The position numbers were made by a program, and so were the translations under genes. A DNA stretch of 64,000 bases from Ceriagrion tenellum (lineage: Eukaryota; Arthropoda; Insecta; Odonata; Coenagrionidae). Shown here piece after piece: positions 23,538-36,131 of the stretch. The notes under the pieces were generated by a model, which worked only from the letters and a program-made list of their open reading frames with translations, was not told where the DNA came from and searched no databases. The stretch spans positions 132,823,872-132,887,871 of the forward strand of contig OY720635.1 in the NCBI GenBank assembly GCA_963169105.1. The letters are read 5' to 3'. How positions within the stretch are numbered: position 1 is the first letter of the stretch; each line of letters opens with the position of its first letter.

Positions 23538-24297
23538 ACATCTACATCTACATCTACATCTACGTCATACCCTGCAAGCCACCCAAAGGGTGTGTGGCAG
23601 GGGGTGCTTTCGCACCAGGCATGCATGAATGATATGGTAGAACACCGACATTACATTAAAAACCCGCGTACCACACATGCAAAGCGCCAATTACAAATCT
23701 AATACCCAAGAAACATTGTATCTCCAATCGTTCTAACATGCAAGGGATACAAAGACTACTACTACAGATTCAAAATATCATGCATAAATAAGAACATCAT
23801 TATTTACATCATGCATAAATAAGAAAGAGGAGAATATAATGAGAAAGATTAACTGCCTGCCTATTGTCAATACTCGAACTATTCATGACGACGATCACAG
23901 CTGTTATGGTCCCGAATGGTACGCGGAAAAAATGACATTTTATACCTATCGGTTCTACAATCTAGCTCTCTAATTTTATTGGCGCGATCTAATCTGCCGT
24001 AGTACGAAGGGGTTAATAGTATGTTTTTTACGTCGTCAGTAAAATGATTTTCCTGAAATTTATTTAGGAGGTTAAGCCTATAATTTAATCTACGCTGTGA
24101 TAGCGATTCCCATCCTAATTCTTCTAACAGTCCAGACACACTAGCCAACTTATCGTAGCATCGTTTCACAAACCTAGCTCCTCTTCGCTGGACGCGATCT
24201 AACTCTGATACCAACCCCGTTTCGTATGGATCCCATACACTAACAGCATATTCCAGATGAGGCCTAACGATTGAAAAATAACAACGTTCTTTCATGA
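23538..24297 (-). mobile_element. LINE-A, 5'-truncated copy
   Basis: Tail of four CATCTA units and a stem-loop, then 138 open antisense codons: KERCYFSIVRPHLEYAVSVW, ELDRVQRRGARFVKRCYDKL, EELGWESLSQRRLNYRLNLL, ending FPRTIRDHNSCDRRHE. This is the best-preserved C-terminal LINE-A block in the window. Truncated just upstream of KERCYF. A short CATGACACGTTG tandem follows at 24294-24340. Confidence 0.9.
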
Positions 24298-24887
24298 CAC
24301 GTTGTCATGACACGTTGACATGACACGAAATGACACGAAGTCTTCATAAAGCACAAATTGTATCATAAGTTCTGTTCCTGAAAAATTGTACACATTTTTA
24401 TAAAAAGAATAAAAGCTTACTTATTAAGACACTGTAACAAGGATTACGGTCTCTCATCGTCCTTAGAATAAATTGAACTTTACAAATTATCTATCATGCA
24501 GTCCCTACTTTCCATTATTTATTTCTCCCCGAACGCAAGCCAACGTTGCGTTTGAGGTTAAAAGGTATGATTCAAATCCATGGCATGCGTTGACAGCTTC
24601 CAGAAAGTTCTTGAGAATAAGCGTATTTGATTGAAGTTTCCTGAATAGTTGTCCATTTGACGGCCGTTGAATCGAGAGAGTGCAATTTTTTTAGAAATGA
24701 CAGTCTCAAATCGACGTGGAGCTGTCCCTTTATACTTGAATGGTTAGCACCGCGCAGGTGAATGCTTATCGCTCAAAATACGAGGGACATTTCTACTCGA
24801 GCATCTAGCGTTGTCCGCATTCATTTGACGTTATAGAATTTCTCTTGAAATATCAAAAGGTAATCGGTTGAACGGGGTACTGTTTGG
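24298..24887. other. Intergenic, nothing recognised
   Basis: A short CATGACACG microsatellite at its left edge; otherwise unassigned. Confidence 0.5.
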
Positions 24888-25310
24888 ACCAGTGGAAGCG
24901 TGTTTGACTCCGGATTGAGGGTCGCAGGTTCGAGATCTACGGGAAAATTTTTCCTGAGAGAAGCGACGGAATTTTCATGGATGGCCAACCGACTTTTTCA
25001 CGCTATTCGAATTTGACCCCGCTACTGAGAGGCAGCTGTCTCGGCAGAAGGCATTAATGGTGCAGATCAAGGAGATCGGACCGGTATCAACAACACCTAA
25101 ACATACCACCTGCTTTCACAGGAGACATGCGACAGGTAACGGGAAATAAAACGAAAACATGGAATATGGATGTTGTTATAGACGGGTATATTTTTGATGA
25201 ACACTTTTTCCAGGCATTGGGGCCGTAAAAGCGCTATTTCAATTGTGGCAACGCATTTCACTGCTTTTATTCTATTATCACCGGTATCAACAGCCACAGC
25301 TTCGGGCAGG
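24888..25310 (+). mobile_element. tRNA-derived SINE, interrupted by a 187-bp insertion
   Basis: The 5' part looks like a tRNA: an A-box-like segment near GACCAGTGGAAGCG and a B box GGTTCGAGATC. A body shared with 26105-26300 and 56716-56900 follows (TTCGAATTTGACCCC, GCAGATCAAG). The body is split by 25093-25279, flanked by the exact 13-bp repeat ACCGGTATCAACA (25080-25092, 25280-25292), so a second unknown element inserted here. Confidence 0.6.
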
Positions 25311-26098
25311 CTAGGCTTTATCAAGACAGTACTCGGAAAATGTGATGAGAAAGTGAAAGAACGTTGTTATTTTTCAATCATTAGGCCTCATTTGGCATAT
25401 GCTGTTAGTGTATGGGATCCATACGAAGCGGGGTTGATATCAGAGTTAGATCGCGTGCAGCGAAGAGGAGCTAGGTTTGTGAAACGATGCTACGATAAGT
25501 TGGCTAGTGTGTCTGGACTATTAGAAGAATTGGGATGGGAATCGCTATCACAGCGTAGGTTAAATTATAGGCTTAACCTCCTAACTAAATTTCAGGAAAA
25601 TCATTTCTCTGACGACTTAAAAGACATACTATTAACCCCCTCGTACTACGGCAGATTAGATCGTGCCAATAAAATTAGAGAGCTAGATTGTAGAACCAAT
25701 ATGTATAAAATGGCATTTTTTCCGCGTACCATTCGTGACCATAAAGGCTGTGAATCGTCGTCATGAATAGTTCGAATTGTGACAATAGGCAGACAGTAAA
25801 TCTTTCTCTTTATATCTTCTACGTTCTTATTTATGCATGATGTAAATGTTTATGTTCTTATTTATGCATGATATTTTGAATCTGTAGTAGTAGTCTTTGT
25901 ATCCCTTGAATGTTGGAACGATTGACGATAGAATGTCTCTTGGTTATTAGGTTTTTAATTGGCGCGTTGCATGTGTGGTACGGGGGGTTTCAATATAATT
26001 TCGGTGTTCTACCGTATCATTCATGCATGCCTGGTGTGGAAGCACCCCCTACCACACACCCTTTGTGTAGCTTGCAGGATATGACGTAGATGTAGATT
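25311..26098 (+). mobile_element. LINE-A, 5'-truncated copy
   Basis: Open from GFIKTVLGKCDEKVKERCYF through the VQRRGARF and NKIRELDCRTN blocks to 25766, then the 3'UTR, stem-loop (ACACACCCTTTGTGTAGC) and TATGACGTAGATGTAGATTT tail. A close inverted copy lies at 61470-62230 in gene D. Confidence 0.9.
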
Positions 26099-26104
26099 TA
26101 TTAG

Positions 26105-26480
26105 GGTTCGGTTTGAGCCTGTGATACCATGTTCGACTACGGTCCCGAGGGTCGTACATTCGAGAGCCAGCGTCGAAAAAATTTTTCCTGGCTCACCAAC
26201 TTATGCACGCTACCCGAATTTGACCCCACTGTTGAGAGGCAGCCGTCTCAGCAGAAGATGATAGCGCAGATCAAGAAGTTCGGACCGATATCAAAAGCCA
26301 CAGCTTCGGGCAAGAGTGAAGTTCACGGAATCAGCCGGGGCACTGCGTTGTGGAAGGCAATGGGTAAACCACCGAATTACTCTCCCTTTATGATGCAGCC
26401 CTGCATTCTAAATATATATGGCATGATGGAATAACTCTCAGTAAAATATTCCGGAGGCAAAATAGTCGCCCAATCGGATC
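26105..26480 (+). mobile_element. SINE-like dispersed repeat upstream of gene B
   Basis: Degenerate B box (GGTCGTACATTCGAG), then the same body as at 24888 and 56716. From about 26290 it becomes part of the B/D segmental duplication. The open frame here (FDPTVERQPSQQKM...) is shared among copies only because the repeat is; I do not regard it as a gene. Confidence 0.55.
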
Positions 26481-27225
26481 TCCGGGTGGGGACTACTGGG
26501 AGGGGGTACATCAGTCAGGAAAGACAATCGGTTGAACTCAATGCGACGGTGAAGGAAGAGATGGCGGGAAAGCGATATGTGTACACGTTTCCGGGATATG
26601 GGGATGTTCCAATATTACGTAAGACCATGTATGCCATTTTTGATCCCACCACCTCCCCCTATATAAGACAATGTAAGATTTTCCCAACCTCCCTCCCTCC
26701 CTCTCAGTCTCACGTGGGACGTTAGATATTTGAATCTACCCTTCGTTAAATGCTCGCTTTGGTTGAGCATGTAGGTAATGTAGCTAGCCAGTCAGGCGAC
26801 AGAATAGGAACATTGGCGTCGCTGTGAGATTACGGAAAATACGCCATCAACGAGCGTATGTTCCATGTCACTGCTAAATTTCATTCGGAAACGGTAGCAT
26901 GTTTCAAGACGAACAAAAATCTTACATAAATTGGTTCCGGATCCCCTGCCCCCCCCTCCTCGTAAGACAATGTAAGATGATCCCAAACCCCCCACCCCCA
27001 AAAAACATCTTACGTAATAATTGAATGGCCCCCAAACGAGGCACAGTAGGTTTGGGAACACATGTGAGTGGAGGAGGGGATAAATTCATTTCTCACTATG
27101 CTCAGTAGTAAGCAAAGACCTTGACCATGAAGAGCATGAAAACGTGCAAGGCACAAGTCGCCCTCCCCTCCTATTCCCGCGAATACGCCTCTCCTCTCTA
27201 AGCTCTCCCCTACCGACCAAAACCC

Positions 27226-27233
27226 TATATAAA
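27226..27233 (+). promoter_or_regulatory. TATA box of gene B
   Basis: TATATAAA after ACCGACCAAAACCC. It is conserved in position and context at gene D (57815) and in related form at gene C (44981). A start is expected near 27257. The coding exon begins about 400 bp later after a TTTAG acceptor (exon from 27633), which implies a 5'UTR intron. Confidence 0.7.
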
Positions 27234-27660
27234 CCAAGTTCACGTCGTCGTCCATTCATTCGTATTCCGAGGAGTGGAGGTGTTGTTGGAAGGGTATATC
27301 TTGAGGGTGATATATTGTTAATTCAGCCATGTTCATGATGTACAAGGAAACTTTTACTATGTGCACCCTTATATTTACAATTCATCGACCAGGTATCTAC
27401 ACAGATTATCATTATCGCCTTGGTAATGACATTCTGTGTTGAAACCCAGTCGATGAATATTGGAAAATGTGCGAATGTAGTAGAAGTTTTATTGTCCATC
27501 ATGAAAATAACAAATTTTCACTGAAAGACGCATGATGTCATTTCTTGTATTCTTATTTCAGTTTTATTTTCTCCAACAGCATCAATATGGTCTACAATAT
27601 TTGATAATTGCTCCATTTATTATCTGATTTAGTTGAAAGTTGGCCAAGATACTTGCGAGC

Positions 27661-30600
27661 ATGAGGACCCTGATCTATCTGCTGGGCCTGGCAGCCCTCT
27701 TCCAGCTGTCGGCGGGAGAAGAAGAACCTACGACGGAGGAATACAAGGTTGTGCCGACCCCTGATGACTGCAAGTGTCTTCCATACTATCAGTGCTCCAA
27801 CGGGACTGTCATCGAAGACGGAGCTACACTTATTGACATAAGGTAAGGTTTTGTTTAGATATTGGTTTCTCATTTTATGCCGAAGAACTCGTTCAATCAA
27901 TACCCGTTCCACGCCATTATTAGTTCGCTGGTACTCCGTTACGTGATAGCTTAACAGTACTTTAGATTTTGAACTAACAAGTTTGCTAACAAGTACTATT
28001 GCTCTAGTACTCGCTACACCCTAAGATTGCATAATTGATATTGATTGACAGCATTAATATTAGTTCTATAACATAAGTCTACCTGCCATTCATTAATCGC
28101 GATGTTTATTTTGTGCTGTGGGATTTGACTCGTTAAATTTTGCCCATGAATAACTTCCGTCGAGCTATCAGTCATCTTCTGCTATGTTAACATTAGGGAA
28201 AATGTCTAATGGTTGACTTGCGTTAAGAAATGACAGCTTTACGTCCTTCGTACCAGCTTATGATCGATAACTGTCAAACTTTCTTTGATGGTTCGTATTG
28301 AATTGGTTTCCGTCCCTAGTATCTGGTGTTGGTTAGTTCTTGAGCTGTATTTTCAAGAGGATAATTTTTAAAAATCATTACCATTAGTCCGTGGAAGGAA
28401 CAACGTGTTTTTCAAAGTCGTCTTGGAGTCTCTAGGTTAGATGAAAATACTTTCTTGGCAGTCTCCATTTCAAGTATTTCCTGCATCCACACAATACCCT
28501 TCGAGCCATCTCAAGGCTTTCAGGCAAAGAGGGTGGAACGGCGAATAATCAGTTAGCTAGAATTAGCAGTGAAAATGTAAAACTTTTTGAAATAAGAAAT
28601 GAAAACCTTACTTCTTTTTGTTCAACTGCCACTATACATATATTGGCCAAAATCTGATAGACCTTGTCAAGAGGCGAAATTTTACAATTCTGTGCCACTA
28701 TCTTCTACGGATATTCTTCCGCTATAGATGTCATTTGGCTGAACCGCCCTCATTAACGGAATGGAATAATTTAAACTTCATGCCAATTTGTAGGAACAAA
28801 ACCGGACTGATATTAAGAAAATATGCGTCGTAATGTTATATTTTTTGCAACTTTGAGTACGAACATATGCAGAGGGTGACATAGCTGTATGAGTCGAAGG
28901 CACTAAATCTGGTACTATTTAGTTTCATTGATTAGTCTGTTGTCGGAGATATACTCGTAACCGTTGGGCAATATCGGCACTTTAAATAATACAAGGAGAT
29001 CGGATTTAAATGATACAAGGAGTGGTTTTTCTTTTGAATGCGTGAGACCTCTTACTTGATTTCGCAATAAACATAACGGTGTTAAGAGGGGGTTGGCATC
29101 TGTCAAGGTCGTCTGTACTCGCAACAATAGGCCACACACAGAGGTGTATGGCACGGAGCGATTTCATATCGGGTTCACGGAACTTGACCCGGTTCAAGCT
29201 GGAACCAATCGCGATCTCCTGGCCGCTAGACGGTGTCAAAGAAACAGTTGGGTGAAATGTTCTGTCAAACCTGAAACTAGGCGTGTGAAACGTAGACGAA
29301 TATGGTTACATGTAATTCACTCATTAAGATAAAAATATTTGTTCGTCATTACTACTGCTATTAATAAATTTATCATCCGCAATATTAGTTTGCAAAAGAT
29401 CTCATGATAATTTCTTGCGTAATAGATCGGCTCTATGAAACTACGATGATCAGGCTAAAAATAGCCTGCATCGAACTCGTGTAAGAGATTTGTCCGACAT
29501 TTTTCCCTTTGGTCTGATAACAGCCTCGCACCATTATTTCTTAAACAGTTCGGTAACTGTGCTGAGGTCATCGTGTCAACTTTTTAAAAATCTAGCTTCT
29601 CTTCGTTGCATTCGCTGTTTCCGTAACTAGGCTTACTTCGTCAGGGTCTTGGATGATAGCGACCAACTCAAGTCTTGCGTAGGATAAACAATATCGCTCC
29701 TTTACTTTCGCATCACATTTTCCTCTGATTCCTTTAATACTTTGATTATTATTCCTTTGTGTTACTTCTGAAGGTAATTGCAAATTAATGATCACACTAT
29801 AATATGTGTTGATGACATAGTGCTAAGATCAATGGTGTATTACTTGTCAGAAGTTTTCCTTCATACGCAGTTTTCAGTCTCAGTCCGATTCATGTCCTCG
29901 TTTACTCCACTGACGAACTCCGTAAGGAAAGTACAGTAACCATTAAAGTAATTTCATTTCTGTTTAGAATTTCAGATCGCCTAAGAGCAGAATAGTCGCA
30001 ATTGGCCCTTAAGGGTTTTTGGGGTACAGGAAATTACATTAAGCCAGAAGTTTTCTTCCATGCCTTCATTCAAAGTATTGCTATGTATTGCTAGAAGTTT
30101 GACAATCTGAAATTAATTTTCTGGTTAAACTAGTGGCGATAAAAGATCAATTACTTTGCTATATAAAGTGTACCTCGTGAATTTTTGCATATCTGAAAAT
30201 AGATCAATAATAATGTCATTTCGCCTCGGAACATCCAAATGTTTATAAATTTGTCAAGTAGGCAGACCAATAGTACGCCACGGCACTTAAATCGGGGTAC
30301 GGGTGAATTTAACCCGTAACTCCTATCGTTGTTTTTGGCCACGTACACTCTAACCTCGTATCTTTTTTGACCGAATTTTTAGAATCGCTCGTAAACAACA
30401 ACAGTCGCCCGCACTGTCTCAAGTTCAAATGACTCGCTCCCCCCCCACACTCCCTCTGGGATTACGTTGCAGGCAAAGTTGCTGCCAGCGGCCGTTTTAC
30501 CACTACAAAAATAAATAGAATTACATCGGGTGAAACAGACCCGACGATAGCAGTTGAGGGTTACTATTGCTTGCGTAAAAAAATCGCTTTCCAGTTTACC

Positions 30601-33600
30601 TATGTGGTTTCTTTCGGCATTTATTTCCGAACAGTGAGGTAATAGAAGGGTCCTTGTAAACTGCATATCGCTTTCTAAAAAGTGAACATGTTGCAGCCTC
30701 TTTCACCAAAAATCTGTTCACTTGTACCTCATCCTTTCTTACTACACTTTTTCCATTTCGCTCCTGTCACCAATTGAAGAAAAGGTTTTCAGTCACGCTT
30801 TTCCTGTTTTAAATTTGAATAATGTTGGTTTTACATTATTTTGGTTGCGCTTATGACATTTTCTCTCATTAATATCCCGCCTGTCAGGATAAAAATTGAA
30901 GACTGCGAGAATTACCTGGATGTGTGCTGCAAGACGCCTGATATTGTTAAACCGGAGGACAAGAAAGAGGATCACGGAGAAATTCCAGAATGGGGTAGCT
31001 GCGGTGTTCGTCACCCCAAAGGCGTGGCATTTCGCATCAAGGGGGATAAGGACGGCGAGGCCCAGTTCGGAGAGTTCCCCTGGATGTCTGCCGTTCTGCT
31101 TCACAAGGTGGATAAGGATGGAGAGGAACAGAAGTACTACCTGTGCGGAGGAGCTCTCATCCATCCCCACGTAGTCCTGACCGGAGCGCACTGCGTTGAA
31201 AGGTCAGTACATGAAATGATAATGTGGTTCGAGCGAGGTGTACGACCCGGAATGCATTCATTTTGGCTTTAACATGGTGAAATATAACGTATTTGAAAAA
31301 GTTGCGCCCTTTCCACCATGCGATATTCATGGCCGTCAAGGATTCTGTGGTACACCTGTAAAACTAACTCTGCTTCAGCAAAATTCAGCATTTTGTTAAA
31401 TTTAATTTTTCTTCGATGTAGCGATGACGCCGATCTACGGTGACGATATAACCTACGTAAACGTTTGCCAAAGGGTAAGTACGTCCAGAAGCCTCGACGT
31501 TTCGGAGAACGACTTGTCCTCCATCCTTAGGGGTTCTGATAAATAACCAGAGCCCCTGAAGATTGAGAACAAGTCATTCTCCGAAACGTTGGGACTTATG
31601 GACCTACTTACCTGGTGGAACACCCGAGAAACATTTATCCAATTGAGAAGTAGATTGAATAAATGTGAGGATTCACGGACTATATCTCATGCGTACTTCA
31701 ATCGCCTACCTTATTAGAAAATGACGTGCCTAAGGTTTTATATATCACACATGATACCCTCAACGCCCTTCTCTACTCTTACCAGACACTCTCGAACTTG
31801 TACCCGAGCTATTAGCTACCAGCCCTTTCCAATGGCAGTGTCTTAGATAAATCTACATCTACATCTACGTGATACCCTGCGAGCCACCACGAGGGTGTGT
31901 GGCAGGGGGTGAAGATCACCAAACATGCACTATTGACATGCAAGTAGGATATTTAATGAAGGCATGCTAGATAATAAGGTCGCATGGAGCTAGATGGTTA
32001 GTATCTACATAATAAGGAAGGGATTATTGGTTGTTATTACATGCATCAAGCACTGCAGACTACTGTAACTATATTTCACCTACCTATCCCTTTGCTACGC
32101 TGCCTATAGTTCTCTCTTATGGTACGCGGGGAAAATGACATTTTAAATCTATCGGTACGACAATCTCTCTCTAATTTTGTTAATATGATCAAACCTAGCA
32201 TAATACGCAGGGGATCTCAATATATATCTAACGTCATCTGTGAACAACTCTGTTTCGAATTTACTTAAAAGGTTAAACCTAAATTTTAACCTGCGTTATA
32301 CTAGCTATACTATATACTATATACTGTAGATACTAGCTAGGAAAGAATCTGTTTCATTCTGTGAAACTTTTTCCCTCGCAATACACTTTCTGTCACTCTC
32401 TTCACTTGTGAATGGCCTTGCACATGACCTTCCGTGCTTAAGAACACAAATGTTTCTCCTGTGGTTCTATATTTCCGCGCATTTGCGTATTATTTCACTA
32501 TGTCTTCCCCTGAAACCAAACACTTTACCGCAAATTTCCATGTGAATAGATTTTTTATCAGTTATTTGACGTAGCCGGTCCAAAGATCTTATTATCAACA
32601 TGGTGCCAAAATATCGGCCATGTCATTATATTTGGGTGGTAAGCCAAAAGCATCTATAGTGCGTAAATTTTGTACAGCTGTCATCCAAGGGGCAGTACTG
32701 AAACGGATTGCCAAGATTCTTGGGAAGAAACGATAAAAGAATGCTGCATCCAGTTACAGGACTGCTAATAAGTGAGAGCCGTTTTTCTTTCACATTTAAG
32801 CTTTCTTAGTAATCTATCATTACTAAAGCAAGGGCCTTGGTCAGATACCGCTTTCTGCGTTCTATGTGGAAAGTCTTCATAATTTCAATAAAAGATCTTA
32901 TCCAAATTTGCAATTAAAGCTCGGTCACTGGGCTACTTTTAATTGTGCTACTTGCGACGTCTCATTTCATAACATGAAATTATAATGTGGTCCCATTCAT
33001 GGCTATTTGTTTGAGAGACGCGCTAGGTTTGCATATCAGGACGCCTGGGACATTATGACGACATGAGGACCAAATAGCTTCATTAAATTCTCCGGCTAGA
33101 AAAATTTCCTCTTCAGATTGAAAAAGTCTTTCCTCCTGGATTGTGACAGAACTACGGGACATTGTATACCATCTTCAATGCCATGACTCTCGTCGTATTA
33201 GACAAACTGCACGAGTTTATTTCGCGCAAAAAGAGTGATGTGTGGCATCGACATAATTTTGATTTGTTTGCAAATTTTGCACTTTTATCAGACCAATGTC
33301 ATGCCTTCCGCTTCTTGTTTTTTTAACACTGTACTTCTTTTCCGACAGCCACAAAGAAGATAAACTCTTCGTTCGTGTTGGCGAATGGGATTCTCAGACG
33401 ACCAAAGAAGTTTACCCCCATCAAGACAGGGAGGTGAACAAAGTTATAATGCACCCCGACTTCAAGAGTAGCAGTCTTCACAATGATGTCGCTCTGCTGT
33501 ACTTCTCCGAGCCAATGAAACCGGCGAAGCACATTGGAATCGTCTGCATTCCCAAGAAGGACCAGGTGCCTCCTGCTAAAACCATGTGCCTGGCCAGTGG

Positions 33601-35112
33601 TTGGGGATCGACAGAATTTGGTGCGTGGGCATTACGTTATCCTTACCTTGCTCAAAATGATTAAAACTCTATTCTTTTCCGCGTCCATCCATCTTCTTGT
33701 CCGCGAATCCCGTGGTGTTTTAAAAGCCTGACCGGCCTTATGCGTTACTACTAGGTACTATGTTTAATTTATACCCTTAGGTCCATCTTCTGTATACAAA
33801 AACCTTTTCGCACCAAGAAAGAGGTTGCCTGATTCACTATCCGAGATAACATCTTTTGAAAGACACTTGAATGTAATATTTTTTGCGTTACTTAAATTTC
33901 ATAATTTCATTCATGAAAGTGGGGAATTGATATCCACTCTGACTCTAATGGAATAGTAATGTTCATTCCAGTTGTACTCATTACTGTTTGGGCTATAGAA
34001 AAATATTTTGCTGGGGAGTTGTTCTTCTCACTCCTGTTAAAGGCTACAACCCGTGACACAACAAGTCCAGATAATAACTTGGCTCCCTTTTTCTTTAACC
34101 AATGTTATTAGCCTGAGGACCACTTCGACCCGGAAAATGGTAACTGTAACATTCTGGATGTTCTATTTCATCAACGTTGAGGCGCTCTGACTCTTGTCTC
34201 CCAAACTTAAGAGGTGATCATTGTCTTAGCCTAGATAATGGGTGTCTGTAAACCTAGAGCTTCTTGTGTTCCGCAGGGAAAGAAGAAAAGTATAGCACCA
34301 TCTTGAAGAGTATAGAAATGCCTGTGGTTGACAACTTCAAGTGCCAGGAGTACCTCCGTCAAACTAGGCTGGGTGCTTACTTCATATTACACAAGTCTTT
34401 CATGTGCGCCGGTGGAGAGAAAGGAAAGGACACATGCAAGGTGAGTCGCAATAAGTGCATCTTTTCTAGGTAACCTACGGCCACAAAATATACTTTTCAA
34501 CCACTATTCCTCGCTGTTGCAAAACTTGCCGCCTATGCGTCTTACATCACGCGTATATTTACTTCGCTACCAATGCAAAAGGCAAACAATTTTTCCGCGC
34601 TACCACTTGGAAATACTTGAATTACTGTGCGTTTGCCATGCTTCTTCACCTGCGTGTTCATTGGTTGTTGAATGCTGAGATTGGTTGACTGCAGCCCTCA
34701 ATCCTTCCCTTTCTAATCCTAGTTCCCTTACCTCATGGTACCTCTTTCTATGCACTTGACTTCTTTAACTCGATGTTTTCACACGGGGCATGAAAGTACC
34801 ACTTTTATCGCTGTTTTTTCAATGCTCTGCTTGACCATAGGATGGCCACCTTAAAACTCTAATATCCTCTGTGGAAATATTCTCATGAGTGCTTCCTTAT
34901 TTCAGGGTGATGGAGGAAGTCCATTAGTTTGTCCTCATCCCGAGCATCCAGAACACTACATTCAGTCTGGCATCGTGGCATGGGGAATCGGGTGCTTAGA
35001 TCACGAAGTACCTGGCGTCTATGTCGACGTGGCCCACTTCAGGGATTGGATCGACGAGAAGATGAAGGAACTTGAATTGGATGGCTCCTATTATTCCTTG
35101 TCAGTGTTCTAA
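27661..35112 (+). CDS. CLIP-domain serine protease homolog, gene B (complete)
   Basis: Five coding exons: 27661-27842, 30888-31202, 33349-33620, 34277-34440, 34906-35112; 379 aa. Signal peptide residues 1-19 (MRTLIYLLGLAALFQLSAG). CLIP domain with six Cys at 37, 39, 45, 67, 74, 75. Linker with SCGVRHPKG (about 98-106), then a chymotrypsin-like domain from FGEFPW (121-126). Catalytic His162 (TGAHC) and Asp212 (NDVALL) are kept; the Ser position is Gly314 (GDGGSP). It is therefore a secreted pseudo-protease, like PPAF2-type cofactors that assist phenoloxidase activation (family knowledge). The start chosen is the ATG at 27661; the in-frame TTG 21 bases upstream is 5'UTR. Intron 1 (3 kb) and intron 2 (2.1 kb) hold LINE and hairpin elements. 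Confidence 0.95.
28480..28850 (-). mobile_element. Very old LINE remnant in gene B intron 1
   Basis: A decayed stem-loop block (AATACCCTTCGAGCCATCTC) resembles the LINE 3' end. The rest is unreadable. The same remnant is in gene D at about 59068-59440, so it predates the duplication. Confidence 0.35.
29590..29800 (-). mobile_element. Decayed LINE-A-like RT C-terminal fragment
   Basis: Antisense IKGIRGKCDAKVKERYCLSYARLELVAIIQDPDEVSLVTE lines up with the LINE-A block FIKRILGKCDEKV, LEYAVSVWDPYEAGLISE. Much more diverged than other copies; also present in gene D intron 1. Confidence 0.6.
31470..31640. repeat. Hairpin element in gene B intron 2
   Basis: Inverted arms around GACGTTTCGGAGAACGACTT and its complement. 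The right arm reads CTGAAGA-stem-GAAAC. Same family as 165-443; the duplicated copy is at 62935-63115. Confidence 0.6.
31850..32297 (-). mobile_element. LINE-B, 5'-truncated copy in gene B intron 2
   Basis: Three CATCTA units, stem-loop, 3'UTR, then antisense coding down to the RRLKFRL region, ending at AACCTGCGTT. It is followed by an AT-rich CTATACTATATACTATATAC stretch. Counterpart in D: 63328-63776. Confidence 0.85.
32298..33348. other. Rest of gene B intron 2
   Basis: Starts with a TACTAGCTATACTATATAC microsatellite; no other feature recognised before the exon 3 acceptor (CCGACAG). Confidence 0.5.
34664..34780 (-). mobile_element. RTE-like LINE 3' fragment in gene B intron 4
   Basis: Matches 961-1075 (GATTGGTTGACTGC.GCCC, CTAGTTCCCTTACCTC), the 3' end of the RTE-like remnant at the left of the window. 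Confidence 0.6.
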
Positions 35113-35634
35113 AGTTATTCTCGTAAATGGTCAGGTGCTAATGCTGTCGAGTCGGGGATTTTTCTTTAATCAAATCATTTTGGGGCGTTTAAGTTACCAA
35201 TCCAGGTCCTTATATCAAAATAGTTCTGTCAATTCGAGGTATACTATTTTTGCATGAATCACTTTAACCTATAGAGTTTAGTATCTTCCTTTAAAACTGG
35301 ATCTTTGGACGGTGTTCAATAATGTCATTTACTTTTTACACTTGAGACTTAAGATGAAATGCTGTAAATTATTTATTAACGGCAGGATTCCTCCACTTGC
35401 TTTGATATTATTTTTTAAATTATGGAGTCCGGTTTTAATAATCTTCCATTTTTAACATATTACCTTGCTTGGTGGGAGAATATACGGGTCAACTTCTAAT
35501 GGAGACTATTACAATTATCGTCGATTTGTTTTGGTTTCATAAATGAGCTCGAAGTGAAGTGTATATGTATATGATTGTATATCTGGAACATACATGCCGT
35601 TTTTGTTCCAGGCAGGTTGTAAAATAGCTTTTGG

Positions 35635-35640
35635 AATAAA
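35635..35640 (+). promoter_or_regulatory. Candidate polyadenylation signal of gene B
   Basis: AATAAA, about 520 nt past the stop, after a GT-poor AT-rich 3' flank. First canonical hexamer downstream. Confidence 0.45.
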
Positions 35641-36131
35641 CATTTTTAAAGAAATTTTCAATTTTATTCAGTTTTGCTTAATCCTTTGGCACATTCAATA
35701 TGATTCATCGGATTTTTTTCTACAGAATGGGATCCACTGTTGAGCACTTAATTCGAAAACGGCTGCCAATTAGATCCCAGTATTATCAGTACTATTTTAT
35801 GTCTTGACGACTTTTTTGACAAAATTTTGTTACTCAATACACGTTACCCAATTTCAACTCCACCTAGTTGCTTTACCTCAAGATTTCTCGGCGTTCTTGA
35901 ATTCGAAAAACTTTCGTATGGCACAACATTTGGCCGGAAATGCGCTCGTGCTGGCCTTGCACCTAATACGCAGATGGGTGTGACGTAAAGGGTTGGTATT
36001 ATTTACCGGATTCCATTGGCGTCTATTGTGACACTAGTGGCTCCGTATCTCTCCCAGAATTTGCTCCTAATCTCATCCTGGAGTGTGGAATTTCCCAGCT
36101 GTTTATAGTTAATGACGAAGTTTTCGACATT

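Larger units (their letters stand above)
26290..32525 (+). repeat. Segmental duplication, copy 1 (gene B promoter to intron 2)
   Basis: Colinear and nearly identical to 56880-64000. It covers upstream region, TATA box, exon 1, intron 1, exon 2, a hairpin element, a LINE-B insertion and flank. Exon 1 differs at 5 of 182 bases and exon 2 at three amino acids. Confidence 0.93.

Noticed and set aside
25194..25766. 190-codon open frame as a host gene
   Set aside because: The first third is unrelated sequence; from GFIKTVLGKCDE onward it is the LINE-A RT C-terminal block.
26129..26434. 101-codon frame (FDPTVERQPSQQKM) seen in several places
   Set aside because: It lies in a SINE-like dispersed repeat whose copies differ by indels and stops; there is no sign of protein-level selection.
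27640..27660. Upstream in-frame TTG as start of gene B (same at 58228 for D)
   Set aside because: Eukaryotic translation needs the ATG 21 bases later, which alone gives a normal signal peptide; the TTG segment is 5'UTR.
29093..29332. 79-codon frame conserved at 59679-59918
   Set aside because: Conservation is explained by the recent segmental duplication; it resembles no protein, and part of it (AGGTGTATGGCACGG) looks like a LINE-D 3' remnant.
10218..35112. Orphan exon 1 as the true first exon of gene B
   Set aside because: Gene B has its own intact first exon and TATA box, and the orphan is frameshifted; kept only as a remote alternative.
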